A stretch of DNA of 22,657 nt from Aphodosoma sp045126975 (lineage in GTDB: Bacteria > Bacteroidota > Bacteroidia > Bacteroidales > Paludibacteraceae), in the NCBI GenBank assembly GCA_045126975.1, contig JBGVPL010000048.1:1-22657 (forward strand). The letters are read 5' to 3'. The translations under genes were made by a program, and so were the position numbers. The first letter of the stretch is position 1. Each line of letters begins with the position of its first letter. Below, piece by piece: positions 6,033 through 12,531 of the stretch. The notes beneath the pieces were generated by a model. The model saw nothing but the letters and a program-made list of their open reading frames with translations. It was not told the DNA's origin and ran no database searches.

Positions 6033-7133
6033 ATGTGTAAACTATCAATAAAACAACGTCTTGCGCTTAATCTTTGGTCACGCTATATCTCTAATCAGGC
6101 GAAAATTCCAGAACTACGCCAACTGTTTTGGGAATCTACTCTGCGCTGCAATCTCAGTTGCCGCCACTGCGGTAGCGACTGCCATTCGACCGCAGGGTTG
6201 AAGGACATGCCGTTTGAGGATTTCCTCAAAGCCATTGACAGCATCACGCCTCACGTCAATCCTAATAAAGTGTTGATTATCATATCGGGTGGCGAACCTT
6301 TGGTGCGCAAAGACCTCGAACAGTGTGGATTAGAACTCTATCGCCGTGGTTTCCCATGGGGCATGGTGTCGAACGGATTGTTTATGACGCCCGAACGATT
6401 CAACTCGCTCATGGATAGCGGACTACGCTCGTTGACTATCAGTCTTGACGGATTCGAAGAGGACCACAACTGGATGCGTGGCAACCCAAAATCGTTCGCC
6501 AATGCCGTGCGTGCCATCAAAATGGCTATTGCCGAGCCTACATTAGCATTCGACGTAGTTACGTGCGTCAATCCTCGCAACTACCCTTACCTCGACCAGA
6601 TGGCTGATTTCCTTGCCGATATGGGATTGATACGCTGGCGATTGTTCACCGTATTCCCTTCTGGTCGTGGCAAAGACCCTGAATTGCAAATCACCGACGA
6701 ACAATTCCGTGGTTTGATGGACTTTATCGTACGCATGCGCGAAACTAAAAAAATCCATGCCTCGTATGGTTGCGAAGGCTTCTTGGGCAACTATGAAGGC
6801 AAAGTGCGCGACCACTACTACACCTGCCAAGCTGGTTTATCAATTGCCTCAGTCCTTTGCGACGGTAGTATATCAGCTTGCACCAGCATCCGTAGCGACT
6901 TTTTATCGCCTTCGGCTCAAAGACCGTTGGTTCACCAAGGCAATATCTACAAAGACGACTTCTGGGATGTGTGGGAAAACCGCTTTGAGCCATACCGCAA
7001 CCGCGATTGGATGAAGAAAGACGAGTGCGCCGACTGCAAAGTTTGGAAATTTTGCAAAGGCAACGGCATGCACCTCCGCGATGCCGAAGGCAAACTCGCA
7101 CTCTGTCACTACAAGAGGCTATATAAGGAATAG
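6033..7133 (+). CDS. Radical SAM/SPASM enzyme of the rSAM/lipoprotein system
   Basis: A 366-residue cytoplasmic radical SAM enzyme. The [4Fe-4S]-SAM cluster motif is CNLSCRHC (Cys39, 43, 46), followed by ISGGEPL (84-90) and SLDG (137-140). The C-terminal SPASM part has Cys265, 276, 283, 332, 335, 341 and 358 (YTCQAG, VLCDG, SACTS, ECADCKVWKFC, LCHY), enough for auxiliary iron-sulfur clusters. SPASM proteins commonly modify peptides or proteins. The sequence and partners match what I recall as the NCBI 'radical SAM enzyme, rSAM/lipoprotein system' family, for which no reaction is known to me. It is last in a run of six genes on one strand, 110 bases after the last lipoprotein; that gap holds a long hairpin and a repeat. 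The stop codon is overlapped by a tandem repeat at 7127. Anaerobic maturase-type enzymes are the nearest alternative. Confidence 0.92.
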   Translation: MCKLSIKQRLALNLWSRYISNQAKIPELRQLFWESTLRCNLSCRHCGSDCHSTAGLKDMPFEDFLKAIDSITPHVNPNKVLIIISGGEPLVRKDLEQCGLELYRRGFPWGMVSNGLFMTPERFNSLMDSGLRSLTISLDGFEEDHNWMRGNPKSFANAVRAIKMAIAEPTLAFDVVTCVNPRNYPYLDQMADFLADMGLIRWRLFTVFPSGRGKDPELQITDEQFRGLMDFIVRMRETKKIHASYGCEGFLGNYEGKVRDHYYTCQAGLSIASVLCDGSISACTSIRSDFLSPSAQRPLVHQGNIYKDDFWDVWENRFEPYRNRDWMKKDECADCKVWKFCKGNGMHLRDAEGKLALCHYKRLYKE

Positions 7134-7184
7134 GGAATAGGGAACAAGGAATAGGGAACAGGGAGCAGGGAGCAGGGAGCAGAG
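7127..7184 (+). repeat. GGGAATA/GGGAACA/GGGAGCA quasi-tandem repeat
   Basis: About eight imperfect 7-base units (ggaatag, ggaacaa, ggaacag, ggagcag) run from inside the last two codons of the radical SAM gene, across its stop codon at 7131, to about 7184. It may slip in replication and alter the protein end. No hairpin or terminator is visible in it. Confidence 0.8.
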
Positions 7185-7352
7185 GATACACTTCATTGTG
7201 TATTTTTGTTGCGGTTTTCTTACTTGCAGTTTGCTTAAGGATAAGGTTATCTTCGTATATCATTCGTATTTGCATAAGGTAAGTATAGGGGAAATATTTC
7301 TTTTATATTACAAAATACTAAAAAAATATCGCTTTATTCCAAAAAAATGCAT
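7185..7352. other. AT-rich intergenic stretch between repeat and next promoter
   Basis: The sequence is AT-rich with stop codons in most frames. A 74-codon open frame here is Phe/Tyr/Ile/Lys-rich and carries no motif, so I do not call it. I saw no terminator for the operon upstream. Confidence 0.5.
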
Positions 7353-7360
7353 TATCTTTG
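7353..7360 (+). promoter_or_regulatory. Promoter -7 element (TATCTTTG) of the small exported protein
   Basis: TATCTTTG matches TAnnTTTG. No TTTG is found 20 bases upstream. The start codon at 7424 is about 60 bases downstream of the expected transcription start. Confidence 0.6.
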
Positions 7361-7423
7361 CATACGAAATTATTGTGGGGGAGTATTTTTATAAAATTGT
7401 AAACAAACTCCCCTCTGATTAGT

Positions 7424-7804
7424 GTGAAAACCTTAATTAAATATCTAATTCTCATCGTAATTGCATTTGCTTTTATTGATGGTGTAGGTAAGTCGGATTC
7501 TGCAGATTTAGAGAATTCGATAGAGGATTTGACCACTGAATTTGTAACCGAACATGTCGATTTTTCGATTTTCGATTCGGCACTACATAACTCACGCCAA
7601 ATATCGTCGGTAAGTGCACCAACCCTAAAAACTGTTTCACAAAGAGTAAATAATACTCATAAACATAATTTCGCATTCGTCAAAGCCGGTAAAATCCTGA
7701 ATATCGGCATAATCAATTCCCTATATAACAGTTCGTTAATACATTATTCCCTTCTTGCCAAACCTACTCGCCGATTGATTAGTTTTGGTAGGCTCATTAT
7801 TTAG
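7424..7804 (+). CDS. Small exported protein of unknown function (GTG start)
   Basis: This 126-residue protein has an N-terminal hydrophobic stretch (MKTLIKYLILIVIAFAFIDGVG) that looks like a signal peptide or membrane anchor. The next part (about 25-55) is acidic: DSADLENSIEDLTTEFVTEHVDF. The remainder is Ser/Asn-rich and ends in a basic, hydrophobic segment, LLAKPTRRLISFGRLII. No internal methionine exists, and the frame is closed upstream by a stop at 7400-7402, so GTG at 7424 is the only standard start near a signal-peptide-like beginning. A TATCTTTG promoter element lies 64 bases upstream. I do not recognise the family. The stop codon is 5 bases before a palindromic repeat. Confidence 0.6.
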   Translation: MKTLIKYLILIVIAFAFIDGVGKSDSADLENSIEDLTTEFVTEHVDFSIFDSALHNSRQISSVSAPTLKTVSQRVNNTHKHNFAFVKAGKILNIGIINSLYNSSLIHYSLLAKPTRRLISFGRLII

Positions 7805-7808
7805 TTGT

Positions 7809-7912
7809 GTTCGCCCCCGTTGGGGACGATTGTCATAGATATATGCTTTCCGCAGGTTCCTTCCCTATTGGTCAGTCACCAGCGGTTAAGCATAGTTAGC
7901 CCTCTTTTGAGG
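7809..7912 (-). repeat. Three-part palindromic repeat, copy D (solo)
   Basis: Same parts and order as copy C: the terminal hairpin at 7809-7828 (gttcgcccccgttggggacg), the core at about 7850-7894 (ccgcaggttcc to agcggttaagcat) and the small palindrome cctc-tttt-gagg at 7901-7912. It fills most of the gap before the antiporter gene and has no transposase next to it. Confidence 0.85.
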
Positions 7913-7953
7913 ACTTTCGCATTCAAACTATTACGCAAACTAAATAATAAACA

Positions 7954-8895
7954 ATGGAATATATCATTCTCCTTATATCATTAGCAGGTATCGTCGTAGG
8001 AGCAGACTTGCTCGTTGCGGGTGCAGTATCTATTGCCAGAAAATTCAAAGTATCAGATTTCGTTATCGGAGCCGCAATTGTCGGAGTCGGCACATCAATG
8101 CCCGAACTTGTGGTTAGTTTCATCGGCGCGGTAAAAGGCAATGCCGATGTAGCCATAGGCAATGTGGTGGGTTCCAACATTTTCAATGTATTGGGCATAC
8201 TCGGTCTGACTGCCTTACTATTCCCTATCGCAATCGACAAAGCAAATATGAAATTCGAAATTCCGCTCTGCATTGGGGTTTCGCTAATTCTCACTATCTT
8301 CGCTTTCAACTTCTTCAATGGCTCGCCTGCCTGCATTGGCAGATTAGACGGCTTGGCTCTCCTCGTCATGTTCGCCATATTTATGTGGTACTCTTTCTAC
8401 CGCGACAAAAAGAACGCATCGACAGAAGAAACTACATCTACTACCGAAGACAGCACACCAATATGGCTCGCCATCGTGAAAGTATTGGGCGGACTTGCAA
8501 TCCTCATCACAAGTTGCGATTTCTTTGTTGATAATGCCGTTGCAGTGGCTAAATCGTTCGGTGTGAGCGATGCAATCATCTCGCTTACCCTCATCGCATG
8601 TGGTACTTCGTTGCCCGAACTTGCAGCTTCACTTGCCGCAGCTGTGAAGAAAAACACACAATTGGCTCTTGGAAATATCATCGGCTCAAATATCTTCAAT
8701 ATCACACTCATTCTCGGACTTAGCTCACAAGTAATGCCATTGACATCCGCAGGTATAACCATAGTTGATTATCTTGTAATGATTGCAGCCGCAGTATTCT
8801 GTCTCCTATTTGGTTTCTTTGGCAAAATCGGCAGATTAGGCGGAGCATTTATGTTCATTTGCTTTGTTATCTACAATATTTATTTAATAAATTAA
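7954..8895 (+). CDS. yrbG: Calcium/sodium antiporter (CaCA superfamily, YrbG type)
   Basis: This 313-residue inner-membrane exchanger has the two inverted repeats of the Ca2+/cation antiporter family. Repeat 1 carries VGVGTSMPELVVS (44-55) and GNVVGSNIFN (69-78). Repeat 2 carries IACGTSLPELAAS (214-226) and GNIIGSNIFN (240-249). The glutamates in the two GTSxPE motifs are the known ion-binding residues. About ten hydrophobic segments surround a polar Ser/Thr/Glu-rich cytoplasmic loop at about 150-168. It should export Ca2+ in exchange for Na+, though the ion was not shown. The next gene, 96 bases on, is a Na+/phosphate cotransporter in the same direction. No promoter was seen in the 40 bases between it and the upstream repeat. 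Confidence 0.93.
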   Translation: MEYIILLISLAGIVVGADLLVAGAVSIARKFKVSDFVIGAAIVGVGTSMPELVVSFIGAVKGNADVAIGNVVGSNIFNVLGILGLTALLFPIAIDKANMKFEIPLCIGVSLILTIFAFNFFNGSPACIGRLDGLALLVMFAIFMWYSFYRDKKNASTEETTSTTEDSTPIWLAIVKVLGGLAILITSCDFFVDNAVAVAKSFGVSDAIISLTLIACGTSLPELAASLAAAVKKNTQLALGNIIGSNIFNITLILGLSSQVMPLTSAGITIVDYLVMIAAAVFCLLFGFFGKIGRLGGAFMFICFVIYNIYLIN

Positions 8896-8905
8896 CTCTT
8901 TAACG

Positions 8906-8953
8906 GACGCACGAGCCGTGCGTCATACATGCGGACGCATGAACCATGCGTCC
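8906..8953. repeat. Pair of GGACGCAYG palindromes
   Basis: Two perfect palindromes stand in series: gacgcacg-agc-cgtgcgtc (8906-8924) and ggacgcatg-aac-catgcgtcc (8933-8953). They are variants of one unit. The start codon of the cotransporter is 38 bases further, after a second word-like repeat (aactctatac, twice, about 8960-8985). Confidence 0.85.
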
Positions 8954-8991
8954 CTACTATAAACTCTATACACTAAACTCTATACTAAAAA

Positions 8992-10725
8992 ATGGGTATC
9001 TTACAAATTTTCACGCTATTAGGAGCATTGGGTATGTTCCTATACGGTATGAACTTGATGAGTTCAGGCCTTCAAAAAGCATCAGGCGACAAACTACGCA
9101 GTTTCTTGTCAGCCATGACTTCAAATCCTTTCAAAGGTGTTTTGACCGGACTTGGTGTTACATCAATCATTCAATCGTCATCGGCTACTACCGTAATGGT
9201 AGTCAGCTTCGTCAACGCTGGTCTTCTCACTCTATCACAAGCCATTAGCGTCATTATGGGTGCCAATATTGGTACTACAGTAACTGCTTGGCTCGTGGCA
9301 TGGCTCGGATTCAAAGCCGATATCTCAATCCTCGCTATTCCATTGATGCTCTTTGGCTTCTTATTCTCTAATTCAAAGAAAAGCCAACGCCAAAACATCG
9401 GCGAACTCATCGTGGGATTCTGCCTTTTATTCCTCGGTCTTTCGTTCATGAAAGAGTCGGTGCCTGACCTCAACGAAACACCTCAAATGTTGGAATTCGT
9501 AAAAAGCTGGTCAAGTCATGGCTTCGGCTCGGTATTGATTTTCCTTGCATTTGGTACTGTGCTCACTCTCGTACTCCAATCTTCTTCTGCCACTATGGCT
9601 CTCACACTCATCATGCTCAGCATGGGCTGGATTCCGTTCTCAATGGCGTGCGCTATGGTGCTTGGCGAAAACATCGGTACTACTATCACTGCCAATATCG
9701 CAGCCTCGGTGGGTAATACTCAAGCCAAACGTGCCGCTATGTCGCACACTATTTTCAACCTCTTTGGTGTGATTTGGGCTTTGATACTTTTCCGACCATT
9801 CCTTGCCCTCGTAGGCTATATCATCGAACTCTTCGGATTACCAAACCCTGCCGCAGACAATTTTGCTGTTAGCGCACCTAATTCAGCTGAAAGTGTTGCT
9901 GCATTGTACGGACTCTCTATGTTACACACTCTATTCAACTCAATTAACACATTGATTCTTATCTGGTTTGTTAAACTCATTGAGAAGGCAGTTGTGTGGA
10001 TCATCAAGACACCTAAAAATCAAGAAAACGAAGTATTCCGTCTCAAATATATCTCAGCTGGTCCAATTACTACACCTGAACTTGCCACAGAACAAGCCTT
10101 TAACGAAATTATACATTTTGCCCAAATCTCACGTAATGGACTTGGATATGCTAAATCAGCCATATCTGAATCAGATGCAGATAAATTCGAAGAATTACGC
10201 GGAAAACTAGTTAAATATGAAGAAATTTCGGATAAAATAGAATATGAAATAGCTGCATTTTTGAATACCGTATCAGTAAGTGGTATAAGTGAAGATACTT
10301 CAGTAAAAATTAAGGCAATGTATAAAATTATTGGCGAATTAGAGTCGCTTGGCGACTCAGGTGAAGCTATTAGTCGTATTCTGTCAAGACGAAATATTCA
10401 TAAGAAAACATTTGATTTTGAGACTATCAAAAAACTTAATAATATGGTAGAAGAGGTTGATAGAGCTTACGATGCAATGATTGAAAACTTGAATGCTGCC
10501 CATAAAGGTACTTTGACTGAAATCTCTAATGCTTATAATGCTGAGGATCGTATTAATAATCTTCGAAATTTACTTCGTGACTCAGAAATAGAGGAAATTG
10601 AAGAGAACAAAAAGAACTATCAAACAAGTGTTTACTATATGGATATAGTAAACGAATTTGAAAAAATGGGCGACTTCATAATCAATATATCACAAGACCT
10701 CGAAAGAGCCTTTGTCCAGAAATAA
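8992..10725 (+). CDS. Na+/phosphate cotransporter with C-terminal PhoU-like domain
   Basis: This 577-residue protein has an N-terminal membrane part (about 1-345) with two Na/Pi-cotransporter repeats, each marked by the QSSSAT signature (61-66 and 196-201) and by GANIGTT (90-96) and GENIGTT (225-231). The C-terminal part (about 365-570) is helical and charged, as in PhoU-like domains, and faces the cytoplasm. It probably imports or exports phosphate with Na+. Length and order fit the family of bacterial NptA/YjbB-like proteins. The base composition changes near 10130: the membrane half uses many C-ending codons, the PhoU half is visibly more AT-rich. A bidirectional terminator follows at 10748. 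Confidence 0.93.
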   Translation: MGILQIFTLLGALGMFLYGMNLMSSGLQKASGDKLRSFLSAMTSNPFKGVLTGLGVTSIIQSSSATTVMVVSFVNAGLLTLSQAISVIMGANIGTTVTAWLVAWLGFKADISILAIPLMLFGFLFSNSKKSQRQNIGELIVGFCLLFLGLSFMKESVPDLNETPQMLEFVKSWSSHGFGSVLIFLAFGTVLTLVLQSSSATMALTLIMLSMGWIPFSMACAMVLGENIGTTITANIAASVGNTQAKRAAMSHTIFNLFGVIWALILFRPFLALVGYIIELFGLPNPAADNFAVSAPNSAESVAALYGLSMLHTLFNSINTLILIWFVKLIEKAVVWIIKTPKNQENEVFRLKYISAGPITTPELATEQAFNEIIHFAQISRNGLGYAKSAISESDADKFEELRGKLVKYEEISDKIEYEIAAFLNTVSVSGISEDTSVKIKAMYKIIGELESLGDSGEAISRILSRRNIHKKTFDFETIKKLNNMVEEVDRAYDAMIENLNAAHKGTLTEISNAYNAEDRINNLRNLLRDSEIEEIEENKKNYQTSVYYMDIVNEFEKMGDFIINISQDLERAFVQK

Positions 10726-10747
10726 CAATTACCTAAATATACATAAA

Positions 10748-10775
10748 AACCTATGTCAATCGACATAGGTTTTTT
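10748..10775. terminator. Rho-independent terminator, bidirectional
   Basis: Stem aacctatgtc (10748-10757), loop aatc, stem gacataggtt (10762-10771), then a T-run. On the minus strand the stem is followed by TTT as well. It separates the cotransporter from the converging regulator gene at 10820. Confidence 0.9.
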
Positions 10776-10819
10776 ATTTCAACATTATATAAATAGGAAA
10801 TTGCACACCGAGATTCATC

Positions 10820-12289
10820 TCATTCAGTAACTAATTTACCTAAGAAAAATTGATTAAACAACTCATCTATATCTTGCTCAGTATCAGATGAAATTTTCTT
10901 TTTAATTGCCGAACGACGGCAATAGTATGTTCCCTCTTGCACATTTAGCATTTGACATATATCCTTAACACTCAATCCAATAAAATCAAGAAACATATAA
11001 ATATAGTCCATATTAGACAATTGCGGATACTCAGACTTCAAACTATCATGCAAAGAGCGACTTATGACTTTTATCATAGCCGGATTGGCCAAAACAACAG
11101 ATGCGTATGTATTTTTACAAATATCAGATACGGCATATAATTTACGAGATTGCTTATTGGTTGTTTCGACTAACTCGACATTCTCCTCCTCTAATTTTGC
11201 ATTTTCGGTCTTCAACTGCATATTTTTTTGTCGGTGTTGCATCAATATACGCACTAACCACACAATTAGCATCACAGCCAATATAGACAACAAAATAAAT
11301 ATCAGAACGAGTAATGTGGTGCGATAGCGCTGCAATTGCATCTGCTGGTCATACATTTTTTTGTCATACTCACCATTGACGCGAGCAATTTGCTCATCCA
11401 ATATTTGCATAGCTTGCTGTTGATAAATATGAAATGCAGAATCATAGACTGCTAATGATTTTTCGAATTTACCTTTAAGCGAATAATAAACTGCCATATT
11501 ATTGTAATATTGGAATTCAAAATCCTTTTCTCCCTCCAATTTTTCAATATACGGCAATGCTAAATCAGCTTTATTATCAATCAAATAGATAGTAGCCAAA
11601 GCATCAGCATCACGCTCATAACCCACACGTTCATAAAATGGCAATATCATATTTATCGCAGAATCAGAATTCAACTGATTAATAAATTTCATTGCAAAGC
11701 GCGCATTAGTCTTCTCGCACATCAATGTATCGCCACCCAAATTGAACATACGCACTGCAACATTACGATAGTGAATAGCAGAATCGAGATTTTCAGCCAT
11801 ATTCATAAGCAATTTATTGCCAAAAGCCATCATTTTGACATCTTCGTTCTCGCCTGCCCAAGCCACCAAACGACGTGCGTAATAATCACTCTGATGAGGA
11901 TTGTCGACAACCAAAATTCTACTCAAATAATAGTACAACCGACCAGATTCAATATCCTCATCAGTGATATGTTGTTCGGCATATTTCAATTCATCAATAG
12001 CATTGGCACCATCGTTATCACTATACAATTTTGCACCCTTAATCAATCGACAAACCGCTTCGCTACGATGCTCACCTGACACAGAAAAAACATCAATCAA
12101 ACTATCGACTTGCTCAATAGAAATATCGCTATAGTCCATATCGAGTATATTATCATACAATTGTCCTAACTGCACCTCTGCACGCTCGATATCATTTTTA
12201 TGCCCACACGCTACAAAAAGTAACGACACAATCAATATCCAGAAAAATTTTAACCTCATAATCCTTATTTTTTTGCCAATAAATTTCAT
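10820..12289 (-). CDS. Lipoprotein-anchored TPR / transmembrane / HTH regulator
   Basis: This protein has 489 residues. The N-terminus is a lipoprotein signal (FWILIVSLLFVAC, Cys28). Residues about 35-310 are helical with TPR-like pairs (for example YNNMAVYYSLKGKFEKSLAVYDSAFHIY at 262-289, best seen as one repeat). A transmembrane helix follows (325-348), then a coiled coil (353-380). A C-terminal helical region ends with a helix-turn-helix-like segment (about 435-466, VKDICQMLNVQEGTYYCRRSAIKKK) that resembles LuxR-type or sigma-region-4 HTHs. The plan is periplasmic sensor, one membrane pass, cytoplasmic DNA-binding domain, as in Bacteroidetes one-component TPR regulators. Met11 (12259) would give a more normal signal peptide and is an alternative start. 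It diverges from the PagL-like gene at 12532, which is a candidate target. Signal is unknown. Confidence 0.8.
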   Translation of the reverse strand: MKFIGKKIRIMRLKFFWILIVSLLFVACGHKNDIERAEVQLGQLYDNILDMDYSDISIEQVDSLIDVFSVSGEHRSEAVCRLIKGAKLYSDNDGANAIDELKYAEQHITDEDIESGRLYYYLSRILVVDNPHQSDYYARRLVAWAGENEDVKMMAFGNKLLMNMAENLDSAIHYRNVAVRMFNLGGDTLMCEKTNARFAMKFINQLNSDSAINMILPFYERVGYERDADALATIYLIDNKADLALPYIEKLEGEKDFEFQYYNNMAVYYSLKGKFEKSLAVYDSAFHIYQQQAMQILDEQIARVNGEYDKKMYDQQMQLQRYRTTLLVLIFILLSILAVMLIVWLVRILMQHRQKNMQLKTENAKLEEENVELVETTNKQSRKLYAVSDICKNTYASVVLANPAMIKVISRSLHDSLKSEYPQLSNMDYIYMFLDFIGLSVKDICQMLNVQEGTYYCRRSAIKKKISSDTEQDIDELFNQFFLGKLVTE

Positions 12290-12306
12290 AATTATAGATT
12301 AGGGCA

Positions 12307-12314
12307 CAAATATA
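12307..12314 (-). promoter_or_regulatory. Promoter -7 element (TATATTTG) of the TPR/HTH regulator
   Basis: The plus strand reads CAAATATA. The start codon at 12289 is 18 bases downstream, giving a leader near 14 bases, or about 44 if Met11 is used. No clear -33 box. Confidence 0.6.
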
Positions 12315-12452
12315 ACACTTATTTTTTATATAATAAAATATTTACAATAATTTTTTATAGTACTAAATATCAAAACCTTAAGCAAAATAAGACATATAAT
12401 TTTTCAGCTATACAAAATTACATATCAAAATATCATAATTATATATCGACAT

Positions 12453-12484
12453 TTTGCACAATAGAGTAAAATTCGCTAACTTTG
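12453..12484 (+). promoter_or_regulatory. Canonical promoter of the PagL-like gene
   Basis: TTTG at 12453-12456, a 20-base spacer, TAACTTTG at 12477-12484. Full match to the Bacteroidetes consensus. The start codon lies at 12532. The promoter sits in a 242-base divergent region that is very AT-rich and otherwise featureless. Confidence 0.87.
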
Positions 12485-12531
12485 CAAAGAAATTAACAGT
12501 CTAAAATACACAAATAATAAAAGACATAAAA

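Noticed and set aside
6745..7275. Open frame of 176 codons on the minus strand over the end of the radical SAM gene
   Set aside because: It reads antisense to the SPASM region and through the GGGAACA tandem repeat (giving LLPAPCSLFPIPCSLFPIPY), so it is a repeat artefact.
7198..7422. Open frame of 74 codons before the small exported protein
   Set aside because: It is AT-driven composition (Tyr/Phe/Ile/Lys), overlaps the TATCTTTG promoter element, and has no motif.
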